64,000 bases of DNA, from positions 1 to 64,000 of the forward strand of contig JAUJNF010000007.1 in NCBI GenBank assembly GCA_030446485.1, in the 5' to 3' direction. The DNA comes from Thermoleophilaceae bacterium (GTDB taxonomy: Bacteria; Actinomycetota; Thermoleophilia; Solirubrobacterales; Thermoleophilaceae). This document shows positions 8,409 to 16,957 of this stretch, piece by piece (the first letter of the stretch is position 1; every line of letters begins with the position of its first letter). The position numbers were made by a program, and so were the translations under genes. A model generated the notes under the pieces. That model worked only from the letters and a program-made list of their open reading frames with translations, was not told where the DNA came from and did no database searches.

Positions 8409-9539
8409 CTATCTCCCGACGGATCCAACCGGCGCACGCGGACCGAAGATCTTGACCCGCTCGTCCTCGAACGCGAGCCCGAGAGCGGCGTCCAGGTGCT
8501 CGGACAGGCGCGGGTACGCCTCGAGCCACCAGAAGGACGGCCACCCAATGACGACAAAACGCACATCGTCGCCAAGGGTGCGATCGAGCTCCTCGAGTGC
8601 TTCGTCGTCGCCCGCCGGCGGGCCGGCGTACTGCCCATCCCTGGCGGGGAACGGCAGCGCCCGCCGGTCACGCGTCGCGTCCATGCCCCAGCGGCAGTCG
8701 TCGACGAGCACGAACGAGGCTCGAAGGGGGAGCGTGTCCGCGATCGCGGCAGCGGCCGCCTCGAGCGACTCCCACCAGGAATCGACGGCCCAGCGCTCGG
8801 GGCTGGCGCTTATACCGAGCTCACGGCAGTGGTGCATCAACAGCTCGGCGTGGAGCCGCGGAAGCTCGGCGTGACGCCAGACCTGGGCGTCGAACGAATG
8901 CCAGAAAAGGTTGTCGCCGTGCACGCGGTAGTCGGTCTCGGGGGTGTCTATCCGCTCGACGGTTCCGAACAGCGGCGCGAGGTCGAGCAGGTAGCAGTCG
9001 GCCAGGATCCGGTACCGCCCCTCGGGCATCGGCAGGACGTGGTCGAGGAAGCGCCGGGTCCACGCGTTGCCGCTCGTCGGAGGACTCACCGAGCTGAACG
9101 GACCGCGGTCGGCCACGACGGAGCGCAGGTCGCCGGAGGGCAGCGGCTCCTTCGGAATGGTCTCGCCCGTCAGTTCACCACCCGCATCTATCACCGCGAG
9201 CGGCCAGTGCGCCTTGGCCGCATCACCGCCGGCGAGGCGCTCGGCGGCCTGGGCGACGGCGGTCGGACGAAGGCGATCATCGGCGTCTAGGTAGATGACC
9301 ACATCGCCGCGGCTCGCCGCGAACCCGGCGTTGAAGGCCGATCCCTGGCCCCCGTTCTCCTTTAGCACCGGGGTGATCTCGCGGCCGTAGGATCGGATGA
9401 TGTCCCTCGACGCGTCCCCGGACCCGTCGTCTACCACGATGACCTCGGTCTCCGGATGATCTTGGGCCAGACAGCTGTCGATCGCGTCGCGCAGGAACCG
9501 CCCGTAGTTGTAGTTGTTGACGACGATCGAGGCGTTCAC
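8409..9539 (-). CDS. GT2 glycosyltransferase with C-terminal accessory domain (array copy 3)
   Basis: This 376-aa protein has a GT-A domain in its first ~230 residues: IVVNNYNYGRFL, VVDDGSGDASRD, and YLDADDRL as the DXD site. The last ~100 residues are the accessory domain: VLVDDCRWGMDA, LPFPARDGQYAGPPAGDDEA, WPSFWWLEAYP. It is the last of three tandem paralogues (8409-11793) that share layout and the middle PPTSG...W block. The GTG start overlaps the upstream stop by 4 nt (GTGA). It probably adds one sugar of the repeat unit; donor unknown. Confidence 0.88.
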   Translation of the reverse strand: MNASIVVNNYNYGRFLRDAIDSCLAQDHPETEVIVVDDGSGDASRDIIRSYGREITPVLKENGGQGSAFNAGFAASRGDVVIYLDADDRLRPTAVAQAAERLAGGDAAKAHWPLAVIDAGGELTGETIPKEPLPSGDLRSVVADRGPFSSVSPPTSGNAWTRRFLDHVLPMPEGRYRILADCYLLDLAPLFGTVERIDTPETDYRVHGDNLFWHSFDAQVWRHAELPRLHAELLMHHCRELGISASPERWAVDSWWESLEAAAAAIADTLPLRASFVLVDDCRWGMDATRDRRALPFPARDGQYAGPPAGDDEALEELDRTLGDDVRFVVIGWPSFWWLEAYPRLSEHLDAALGLAFEDERVKIFGPRAPVGSVGR

Positions 9540-10675
9540 GAAGCCGTCCCCGGCGGTGCGATCTCGAAGATCAGCACGTCACCGTCCCGGCCCCCTCGGG
9601 CTGCGCCCGTCGCCAGCCGCTCGTGGAGCCCGGGATAGTGGTCGAGCCACCAGAACGCGGGCCAGCCGACCACCGCGCGGCGCACGCCGCGGGCGTACGC
9701 CCGTTCGAGCTCGGTCAAGGCGGCGGCGTCGTCCGCCGGCGGCCCCCACCACCGTCCCTCGCGCTCCGTGAACGGGATGGCACGACGACCGTCGAGGACC
9801 TCCATCGCCCACGCCGCGTCGTCGATCAGCAGGAACGGCTCGCCGTCGGGCAGATTTGCCTCCATGGTGCCGACCGCCCGCGCGAGCCGCATGACCCACG
9901 AGCCCTGCCGCCAACGCTCGGCATCGAACGCATGCCCCTGCCGCTCGCACTCGCGCGCAAGCGCCCGGCAGCGCGCGGCGTAGGTGGCCAAGTCGCGCCG
10001 CAGACGCTCGCGGAAGCCGGTGCCCGAGTAATCGCTCGAGCCGTGTAGGCGATAGTCGCTCAGCCCGTCCGCTGCACGGACCAGGCGGCCGTGGAGCGGC
10101 GCGAGCGTGGCCAGGTACGCATCCGCGCTCGCGCTTCCGATCCCAAGCTCGTGCTCGAGCTCGGGAAGCGGCATGACGGCCTCGAGGAACGAGCGCGTCC
10201 AAGCGCTGCCGCTGGTGGGCGGATGGACGTAGCTGTCAGGCCCGTGGTCCACGACGAGAGACCGGAGATCCCCCTCGCCGGGCTCCTCCCGGGGGCGGCA
10301 TGCCCCCGTCGGCCGGCCAGCCTCGTCGACCTCGCGCAGGCGCCAATGCGCCGCCGCGGCGCCCGGGACGAGTGCTCCGCGGGCCCTGGCCATCGCCGCC
10401 GCATCCAGCCTGTCGTCGGCGTCCAGGAAGCAGACGATGTCCCCGGTGCTGGCGACGAACCCAGCGTTCATCGCCGCGGCCTGTCCCGCGTTCGGCTGGA
10501 GGATCGTTCTCGCGACGGGCTCGTAGGGACCGAGAACGTCACGCGATCCGTCGGTCGAGCCGTCGTCGACCACCACGAGCTCGGTCGCCTCGGTTTGGCC
10601 GAGCACGCTCTCGATGGCCTCGCCGAGGAACCGCTCGTAGTTGTGGTTGGTCACAACGACGCTTGCCCCGGGCAT
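9536..10675 (-). CDS. GT2 glycosyltransferase with C-terminal accessory domain (array copy 2)
   Basis: This 379-aa paralogue of its two neighbours has GT-A motifs VVVTNHNYERFL, VVDDGSTDGSRD and CFLDADDRL. The HPPTSGSAWTRSFLEAVMP block is shared, and the accessory domain at about residues 280-379 reads LLIDDAAWAMEV, IPFTEREGRWWGPPADD, WPAFWWLDHYP. The ATG overlaps the upstream TGA by 1 nt (TGATG). Tandem copies with diverged sequence suggest duplication followed by specialisation for different donors or acceptors rather than extra dosage. Confidence 0.88.
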   Translation of the reverse strand: MPGASVVVTNHNYERFLGEAIESVLGQTEATELVVVDDGSTDGSRDVLGPYEPVARTILQPNAGQAAAMNAGFVASTGDIVCFLDADDRLDAAAMARARGALVPGAAAAHWRLREVDEAGRPTGACRPREEPGEGDLRSLVVDHGPDSYVHPPTSGSAWTRSFLEAVMPLPELEHELGIGSASADAYLATLAPLHGRLVRAADGLSDYRLHGSSDYSGTGFRERLRRDLATYAARCRALARECERQGHAFDAERWRQGSWVMRLARAVGTMEANLPDGEPFLLIDDAAWAMEVLDGRRAIPFTEREGRWWGPPADDAAALTELERAYARGVRRAVVGWPAFWWLDHYPGLHERLATGAARGGRDGDVLIFEIAPPGTAS

Positions 10676-11793
10676 CAGCTACCCCCGAGCGCGAAGACGA
10701 TCACGCGGTCGCTCCGCGCCAACTCGCTGCCGAACTGGTGGAGGTGATCGCGCATCCGCGGGTAGTGCTCGAGCGACCAGAATGCGGGCCACCCGACCGC
10801 CACGTAGCGCACTCCAGCCCGCTGCTGGCGCTCGAGCTCCTCGACGGCCTCCCCATCGTCCCCGGGGAATCCCCAGTATCGCCCCCCACGTTCCAGGAAC
10901 GGGACGGCCTTACGCCCGGCGGTGCCATCCATGCCCAACTCGCCCTGATCGATGAGCACGAACGTCTCGCCCTCCGGCACGCGGGCCACGATCTCGGCCG
11001 CGGCCTCGCAGCGCCGGCGCAGCCATGAATCTCGCTTCCAGCGTTCGGCGTCCACGGCGATGCCGAGCTCGGCGCAGTGCCGAGCGAGCGCGTCGCAGTG
11101 CAGCTCGAAGGCACCCAGGTCAAAATGGGCCTGCTCGTCGAAGCTCATGGCGGCCCAGTTGTTCGTACCGTGAAGCCGGTAGATCCCCTGCGGCTCCGCG
11201 ACGCGCTCGAGATGCCCGTAAAGCGGGGCCACCGTCGAGACGTAGACGTCGGCGCCGTGGGCGCGCCGGGCGTGGGCGGGGAAGGGCATCACCTCGTCGA
11301 GGAGCCGACGCGACCACAGCTTGCCGCTGGCCGCGGGGGTCGGATAGGAGTGGGGCCCGTCGCTCAACACCTTGTCTCGAAGGTCGCCCCGCGGCAGCTC
11401 GTCGCGCGGCGCGACGAGCCCGGTGGTGCGGCCGTGTTGATCGGCCTCGAGGAGTGGCCAGTGCACCTTGACTACCCGTGATCGCGCGAGCAGCGCAACG
11501 CCCCGCTCGAGCGCGGTCGGCCTGAGCTCGTCGTCGGCGTCCAGGAAGCAGACCGCGTCGCCGCGGCTTGCCCCCAGACCTGCGTCCCAGGCGGCCGCCT
11601 GCCCGCCGTTCGGCTGCAGTACGGCGACGACGTCGTGCCCGTACGCGGCGATGATCGACCGGGAGTCGTCGGTGGAGCCGTCGTCGACGACGACGACCTC
11701 GGTCTGCGCGTGCGTCTGCGCGAGAGCACTGTCGATGGCCGCGCGCAGAAACCTTCCGTAGTTGTGGTTGATGACGACGACCGAGGCGAGCAC
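10675..11793 (-). CDS. GT2 glycosyltransferase with C-terminal accessory domain (array copy 1)
   Basis: This 372-aa first member of the array has VVVINHNYGRFL, VVDDGSTDDSRS and CFLDADDEL, then the accessory domain from about residue 272: VLIDQGELGMDG, VPFLERGGRYWGFPGDD, WPAFWSLEHYP. I chose the GTG at 11793: AGGA lies about 6 nt upstream and it follows the previous stop by 8 nt. The frame runs on to 11940, but that part lies inside the neighbouring GT4 and has no family similarity. Confidence 0.87.
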   Translation of the reverse strand: MLASVVVINHNYGRFLRAAIDSALAQTHAQTEVVVVDDGSTDDSRSIIAAYGHDVVAVLQPNGGQAAAWDAGLGASRGDAVCFLDADDELRPTALERGVALLARSRVVKVHWPLLEADQHGRTTGLVAPRDELPRGDLRDKVLSDGPHSYPTPAASGKLWSRRLLDEVMPFPAHARRAHGADVYVSTVAPLYGHLERVAEPQGIYRLHGTNNWAAMSFDEQAHFDLGAFELHCDALARHCAELGIAVDAERWKRDSWLRRRCEAAAEIVARVPEGETFVLIDQGELGMDGTAGRKAVPFLERGGRYWGFPGDDGEAVEELERQQRAGVRYVAVGWPAFWSLEHYPRMRDHLHQFGSELARSDRVIVFALGGS

Positions 11794-11801
11794 GGCACTT
11801 C

Positions 11802-12863
11802 CTACCGCTGTGCCGCCGTCGCGTGCGTGCCTTGGCCGATCCGCTCGTACAAGTCGGCGTACCGGCTGGCCACGCGGCGCATGTCGAACCGTCGCTCTGC
11901 CCGCCCGCGGACGGTCCGGCGGTCGAGCTGCGCGGCCCACTTCACGGCGTCGGGCAGGCCATCTTCCTCATCGGCTATGAGGCCCGACACACCGTGCTCG
12001 ACCACCTCCGGCAGGGCGCCGCTGCGAAGCGCCACCACCGGTGTGCCGCACGCCATCGCCTCCACCGCCACGAGCCCGAACGGCTCTTCCCAGCGGGACG
12101 GCATCAACACGCACGCCGCGCCGCCCAGCAGTTCGTTCTTGCGCGCGTGATCCACCACGCCCACGTATCGCACCTGCTCATCGAGCCACGGCCGGATCTC
12201 CGCGTCGAAGAACTCGTGGTCGGTCATCGGGCCTGCGATCGTGAGCCGTCGACCGAGTGCCCGCGCGACCCGCACAGCGATGTCCGGCCCCTTCTGCTGC
12301 TCCATCCGGCCGATGAAGACGATGTCCTCGCCCGTCGCCTGCTCGCGGAGCTCGAAGGTCGTCATGTCGATCCCGTTCGGGATGACCTCGCAGTCCGTGG
12401 CGCCGAGATCGCGCAGCTTCCGCGCCTGGAACTCGCTGACGGTCGAGAAGCGAAGGCCGGGGTGGCGCGCCACGAACCACTCGACGTCCCGGGTGACGGG
12501 AGTGTGCTGAGTGATCAGCAACCGGTCGCGCGTGCCCTCGAGGCCGGAGAGCACGTACGCCGCCCAGTCGATATGCGAGTGAACGACGTCGAACTCGGCG
12601 GCCATCTCCAGAGCGAGGAGGAGCTGGTGTTGCTGATAGTGGCCATAGTCCCAGACGCTCCCGTCCTCCATTCCCTCCCATATGTTCCGTTCCACCACCG
12701 GAACCAGGGTTCCCCCGGCGTCCGAATCGGCGCTCGCAAGCAGCGTGTTGTCGCACCCCAGCCGTTCGAGCTCGACCAGCAGGACCGGCAGGTACGTCTC
12801 GATGCCGCCCGGGGAGTCGCGGCCGACCGGGAACCAGAGGGGACAGAGGTGCAGCACCTTCAC
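11802..12863 (-). CDS. GT4 glycosyltransferase
   Basis: This 353-aa GT-B enzyme has the N-terminal Gly loop in GRDSPGGIETYLPVL, the acceptor-side VVHSHIDW, a donor-side FIGRMEQQKGPDIAV and the E-x7-E motif in EEPFGLVAVEAMACGTPVVA. It retains the anomeric configuration by family rule. It is 353 aa, on the short side for GT4, with both Rossmann halves present. The GTG start overlaps the upstream PIG-L stop by 4 nt. It resembles the GT4 at 13630-14673, especially in RRNGLL/RKNELL and EPFGL, so the two flank the deacetylase as relatives. Confidence 0.92.
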   Translation of the reverse strand: MKVLHLCPLWFPVGRDSPGGIETYLPVLLVELERLGCDNTLLASADSDAGGTLVPVVERNIWEGMEDGSVWDYGHYQQHQLLLALEMAAEFDVVHSHIDWAAYVLSGLEGTRDRLLITQHTPVTRDVEWFVARHPGLRFSTVSEFQARKLRDLGATDCEVIPNGIDMTTFELREQATGEDIVFIGRMEQQKGPDIAVRVARALGRRLTIAGPMTDHEFFDAEIRPWLDEQVRYVGVVDHARKNELLGGAACVLMPSRWEEPFGLVAVEAMACGTPVVALRSGALPEVVEHGVSGLIADEEDGLPDAVKWAAQLDRRTVRGRAERRFDMRRVASRYADLYERIGQGTHATAAQR

Positions 12864-13633
12864 GGCGAACCGGCCTGAGTCGCGAAGCCCGCGGCGCGCG
12901 CGAGCTGCGGCAGCGGATCGCCCTCGCCCGACAGAAGGACGAAATGCTCGTGTCCCAGGAACTCGAGGGCGAGGTCCTCCGGAATGTCGTGCAGGAGGTG
13001 CCCGCGCCCGATCTGACTTCGGTGGGCACGGAGCGCTCGAAGCTTCACCGAGACGAAGGCGCGCGCGTCGACTACGGTCGTGATGTCCTGAGGCGCCACT
13101 CCGAACGCGTCAGGCGGGAGCCCCCATAGCCCGCCGGGCAAACCCCGCGCGCTCATGCGGGCACCCACCTCTCCTGCGAGGCCCTGCGGCCAGGTGGCTC
13201 CATACAGCGCCGTAGTGGATCGCCCGAGAGCCCGCCCATAGGCCTGCCTCACGAGGTGGTGCGCTGCGACGTGGTCGGCGTGCCAGTACAGGCCGTCCTC
13301 TCCGAAGGTGAGGACGGCTCGAGGCGTGGAGTCGTCTAGCCGCCCGGCGAGGTCGTCGGCGGCGGAGTCGTGATCGATCCAGGCGAGCTGACCGTCGGGG
13401 TGGCCGAGGCAGGTGACGCGCGTGACGCCGAGCTCGGCGCACGCCTGGCGAAGCTCGGCCTCTCGGCGCTTTCCCAGATCATCGCCCGCAGCGCCGGGTC
13501 CCAGCTCGCCCCGCGTCAGGCAGATGACCTCGGTCGGCTCGCCGGATGCTGCACACGCTGCGAGAGTCCCACCGGCGAGCAGCGACTCGTCATCAGGATG
13601 CGCGAACACCGCGGTAACGCCGCCGACGCTCAC
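12860..13633 (-). CDS. PIG-L/LmbE-type zinc deacetylase
   Basis: This 257-aa protein has AHPDDESLLAGGTL near the N-terminus (Zn ligands H and D, catalytic D) and HADHVAAH in the middle, the marks of the MshB/BshB/PIG-L family that deacetylates N-acetylglucosamine conjugates. Between two GT4 genes, it may de-N-acetylate a GlcNAc residue in the growing glycan or lipid-linked sugar. A mycothiol-type role cannot be excluded, since MshB/Mca are in the same family, but no mshA or mshC lies nearby. GTG start; 4-nt overlaps on both sides. Confidence 0.92.
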   Translation of the reverse strand: MSVGGVTAVFAHPDDESLLAGGTLAACAASGEPTEVICLTRGELGPGAAGDDLGKRREAELRQACAELGVTRVTCLGHPDGQLAWIDHDSAADDLAGRLDDSTPRAVLTFGEDGLYWHADHVAAHHLVRQAYGRALGRSTTALYGATWPQGLAGEVGARMSARGLPGGLWGLPPDAFGVAPQDITTVVDARAFVSVKLRALRAHRSQIGRGHLLHDIPEDLALEFLGHEHFVLLSGEGDPLPQLARAAGFATQAGSP

Positions 13634-14673
13634 GACAGTTGCATCTCCCGCTCGGCGGCCACGCGCTCATAGATCGACTCGTACTCATCCACCATCCTCC
13701 GGTGGCTCCAGCGCCGGGCCGCCGCTGCGCGCACCCGCCGGCGGTCGAGATCCAGAGCGGCCGGCACAGCCGCGGCGAGTGCATCGGCCCCCTCGGCATG
13801 GACGCCCGTCGCGCCGACATCGACGATCTCCGGCACCGCGCCCACCGATGTCGCCACAACCGGGGTCCCGGAGGCCATCGCCTCGATCATCACGAGACCG
13901 AACGGCTCCGCGGCCGCGATCGGGTAGAGCAGTGCCGCTGCCCCGGCCAGAAGCCCGTTGCGCCGGGCTGGATCGACCGCCCCCACGTAGCGCACCCGCT
14001 CGTCGTCGACATGAGGGCGAATCGCGTACTCGGCGTATTCCCCGGCCGGCCCCGCGATCACCAGCGGCATGCCGACCTCCTTGGCGATGCGAATCGCCTC
14101 GAGTGGCCCCTTCCGTTCGATGACCTGGCCGAGGAAGAGCAGATATCCGCCGTGCTCGGCGCGGAACTCGAACGCGTCGACGTCTATCCCGTGGCGGACG
14201 ACCGGAATGGGACCGGCAGATGTCATTCCGCTGCGCTGCGAGTCGGAGATGGCGAGCAGGCGGGCGTCCGGCAGCTGTTGGAAGACGCGCAACACGTCGG
14301 GGTCTATCTCGATGTGGTAGGTGTGCAGGACGGGGGTCCTGACAAAACGGGTGAACGGCAGCGCCGCGTGGTAGGCGTGACTGTGGATGACGTCGAAATC
14401 GTCAGCACGCTCGAGGGCGGCGCCCGCGTTCATGACCTCGTGCAGCTGCCAGTCCCAGAGCTCGTCGTCCTCCGAGTAGCCGCGTTCGTAGCGGAAGTCG
14501 AGCTGGGCCGAGGTGCGCGAATTGCCCGTCGCGAACAGCGTGACCGCGTGCCCGCGTGCGACCAGCTCCTCGGTGAGCAGCGAGACGAGCTGCTCGATCG
14601 AGTGCCCGGAATCGGGGAGCACCGGCACCGCTACCGGCGCGATGACTGCTATCCGCAGGGGGCGGGACGTCAC
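13630..14673 (-). CDS. GT4 glycosyltransferase
   Basis: This 347-aa GT-B enzyme has an N-terminal IAVIAPVAVPVLPDSGHSIE with a long Gly loop, IHSHAYHAAL, a donor-side FLGQVIERKGPLEA, and the E-x7-E region AEPFGLVMIEAMASGTPVVA. It overlaps both neighbours by 4 nt. The first strand matches GT4 proteins of the trehalose/sucrose-synthase-like bacterial type, but the gene context is polysaccharide assembly. Donor not readable. Confidence 0.92.
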   Translation of the reverse strand: MTSRPLRIAVIAPVAVPVLPDSGHSIEQLVSLLTEELVARGHAVTLFATGNSRTSAQLDFRYERGYSEDDELWDWQLHEVMNAGAALERADDFDVIHSHAYHAALPFTRFVRTPVLHTYHIEIDPDVLRVFQQLPDARLLAISDSQRSGMTSAGPIPVVRHGIDVDAFEFRAEHGGYLLFLGQVIERKGPLEAIRIAKEVGMPLVIAGPAGEYAEYAIRPHVDDERVRYVGAVDPARRNGLLAGAAALLYPIAAAEPFGLVMIEAMASGTPVVATSVGAVPEIVDVGATGVHAEGADALAAAVPAALDLDRRRVRAAAARRWSHRRMVDEYESIYERVAAEREMQLS

Positions 14674-15833
14674 AGTCCGGCACGCTCCATGAGACTTCCC
14701 ACGACCTTCGCGGCCTCGAAGTAGTCCCGCGCAATCTCCTTTGCCGCCCGCTGGTGTCGAGCGGGATCGGACTCGATGCGTTCAACCGCCGCCACCGCCT
14801 CGTCCGTGTCCGAGAAAGCAAACAGGCCTTCCCCGTTGGGGAGGAACTTGCCGAAACCGGTGTCCTCCGTGACCACCGGCCGCCCCGCGGCCAGGTAGCA
14901 GGCACTGCGGTCGCTGAACCAGCCGGTGCGCGGCCGCGTGTACTGGTCGCGCGCGACCGTCCACTCGCCGCGTGACCGCTGGATGTACGACCGGTAGGCC
15001 TCGACGTCCGAGGAGATGCGCACCGAGTCGCGCCGCCCCCAGCCGTGCTCGCGAAGCAGCCGTAACGCCTCCTCGTCGTCGCCGAGGGCCAGCTCGAACG
15101 GCGCGCCCGTTCGCCGGGGCAGGTCGAGGTGCTTCTTGAACTCGCGGTCCTTGGTCCAGTACCACGTCCGGCCCTCGAACTCGATGTCCTTGCCCTTGTT
15201 GTGCCAGGTGGTGATCGTCGTGTACGCCGCGTCCGGCGGCGGCCCGCCATCCGCCCAGAGGTCCACGACGACGGGCTGGCGGGTGGGCAGCCAGTCGATG
15301 CCGACCGTCGGCAGCAGGCAGTCGTCGTGGCCGAGGTTCTCGCCGAAGGAGAAGTGGACGTCGTGAGCCGCGAGCGTGCGCAGCGTGCCCTCGTCCCCCT
15401 GAGCCGCGCGCACCTGGGCGGGGAAGGGGTCCGACTCCACGTAGATCCGCCGGGGGATGCTCAGGTGCTCCTCCCGTAGCTCCTGCGCGGCGGTGACGTT
15501 CAAGAAGGCGTCGGCCTCGCGGTACAGCCGGGGTATCTCCTCCTCAGTCATGCCGAAGCAGCGCCCCTCGGGGTAGTTGCCCCGGAACGCCCAGCGGCCC
15601 TCGAAGCCGTGCCTCTCGAGGATCGGGGCGACCGCCGCCACGTTGGCCGACGCGTCCGGCGAAAGGTCGTTCAGGCGGGGGTCGTACACCCACCGTCCCG
15701 AGTCCTCCACGTAGTAGGGGTCGTAGCCCAGGCGGCGCAGGCCGATCAGGTAGTGGAGGAACTGATAGGTGACGCCGGCGAGCGGATACCAGAACGCGAT
15801 CCCGAAGACGATGATCTTGCCCTTCGAGGTCAC
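14670..15833 (-). CDS. Glycosyltransferase-like protein, paralogue of the 2154-3263 gene
   Basis: This 387-aa protein starts IIVFGIAFWYPLAGVTYQFL and carries the same C-terminal block as its paralogue: SRGEWTVARDQYTRPRTGW, FSDRSACYLAAGRPVV, EDTGFGKFL. The middle has DPFPAQVRAAQGD and SFGENLG. The organisation suggests a GT-B-like enzyme with a degenerate N-terminal domain; I cannot assign a CAZy family. Overlaps of 4 nt on both sides place it firmly in the operon. Confidence 0.72.
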   Translation of the reverse strand: MTSKGKIIVFGIAFWYPLAGVTYQFLHYLIGLRRLGYDPYYVEDSGRWVYDPRLNDLSPDASANVAAVAPILERHGFEGRWAFRGNYPEGRCFGMTEEEIPRLYREADAFLNVTAAQELREEHLSIPRRIYVESDPFPAQVRAAQGDEGTLRTLAAHDVHFSFGENLGHDDCLLPTVGIDWLPTRQPVVVDLWADGGPPPDAAYTTITTWHNKGKDIEFEGRTWYWTKDREFKKHLDLPRRTGAPFELALGDDEEALRLLREHGWGRRDSVRISSDVEAYRSYIQRSRGEWTVARDQYTRPRTGWFSDRSACYLAAGRPVVTEDTGFGKFLPNGEGLFAFSDTDEAVAAVERIESDPARHQRAAKEIARDYFEAAKVVGSLMERAGL

Positions 15834-16408
15834 GCCGGGGGCTCCAGCGTCCTGATGACGCGTGCCGGATTACCGGTCACGACCGTGTAGGGAGGTACAT
15901 CGTCCCTGACCACCGACCTGGCCCCGACGATCGAGCCGCGGCCCACCGTCACTCCCGGCAGTACGCACGCGTCGAACCCGATCCAGGCGTTCGACTCGAT
16001 GATCACCGCCCGGGCGTTGCCGTCAGGGGCAAGCGCCCGCGGGGTGGCTTCGGGCAGGCGGCGCACCAGTTCCCTGCGTCGCGCGGCGTCGCGAGGAACC
16101 CTGTACGCATCCATCACCACGACGTTCCACGACAGCATCGCGTGATCGCCGATCTCGACTCTGTCGTCGCAGATGATTCGCGCACCGTGGACCAGCGCGT
16201 ACTCGCCGAGCCGCACCCGCCCGCGCGGCCCTACGTCGAACATCGTGCCCAGGTAGGTGTGGGCGCCCCGCGCGTAGCGGACACCCACGTCGGCCTCGCT
16301 GCGGTAGAGGTGGAACGAGAAGCTGGTCTCTACGTAGGCCTCGTCGTGGATGGCGACGTTGGCCGGGATCGTCCCGTCGTACCAATCCCACGGCAGCTTC
16401 GTGCTCAC
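15830..16408 (-). CDS. Left-handed beta-helix (hexapeptide) acyltransferase
   Basis: This 192-aa protein is built of hexapeptide turns from about residue 60: LGTMFDVGPRGRVRLGEYAL, HGARIICDDRVEIG, then after an insertion AWIGFDACVLPGVTVGRGSI and VVTGNPARVIR. The last motif is the usual C-terminal closure of maltose/galactoside-type O-acetyltransferases. It probably O-acetylates a sugar of the glycan, using acetyl-CoA. The paired gene upstream is another hexapeptide protein, 3 nt away. Confidence 0.88.
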   Translation of the reverse strand: MSTKLPWDWYDGTIPANVAIHDEAYVETSFSFHLYRSEADVGVRYARGAHTYLGTMFDVGPRGRVRLGEYALVHGARIICDDRVEIGDHAMLSWNVVVMDAYRVPRDAARRRELVRRLPEATPRALAPDGNARAVIIESNAWIGFDACVLPGVTVGRGSIVGARSVVRDDVPPYTVVTGNPARVIRTLEPPA

Positions 16409-16411
16409 GAG

Positions 16412-16957
16412 CTAGACCTCGCCCACGACCTGCGCCGGGTTGCCGATCACGCGGGCCCGGGGAGGAACGTCGGCGCTCACCACCGTCCCGGGCTCGATGA
16501 ACGCTCCCGCGCCGATCGTCACACCTTTGAGGATCGTGGTGGCGGGACCCACCCACACGTCGTCCTCGATCACCACCGGCCGTCGGACGACCACGGGACG
16601 GGGTCGCCCGTCCGAGGCCGGTGAGCAGGCGATCGCATCCGCTATCCGCTCGGCGGGAGCGATGGGATGGAAGTCCGTGTCGGCGATCGTGGCGTTCCAG
16701 CCGATGACGACGCAGCTGCCGATGCGGATCTCGAGCTCGGCGAGCAGGACGGCGTTCGTGAAGTAGCAGTGGTCTCCGACCGACACGCGGGCCTCCGCAC
16801 CCAGGTCGAAGTGGACCCCGTCCATCGTGCAGCCCGAGCCGACGCTCAGCGCGACCGGCTCCACCCGGCTCTGGAAGCGCTTGAAGGCGAGGTCGCCGTT
16901 GATGACCGTCCCCTCGCCGAGCGAGACGTTCGGCGGATGGTCGACTTCAACGCTCAC
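16412..16957 (-). CDS. Left-handed beta-helix (hexapeptide) acyltransferase
   Basis: This 181-aa protein has hexapeptide coils through most of its length: VSLGEGTVINGDLAF, VGDHCYFTNAVLLAELEIRI, DVWVGPATTILKGVTIGAGA, and the closure RVIGNPAQVVG. DTDFHPI holds the catalytic-type His found in the WbbJ/maltose acetyltransferase group. ATG at 16957 overlaps the upstream ABC gene stop by 4 nt. Two adjacent acyltransferases suggest two acylation sites, or a hetero-trimer, which is inference. Confidence 0.88.
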   Translation of the reverse strand: MSVEVDHPPNVSLGEGTVINGDLAFKRFQSRVEPVALSVGSGCTMDGVHFDLGAEARVSVGDHCYFTNAVLLAELEIRIGSCVVIGWNATIADTDFHPIAPAERIADAIACSPASDGRPRPVVVRRPVVIEDDVWVGPATTILKGVTIGAGAFIEPGTVVSADVPPRARVIGNPAQVVGEV

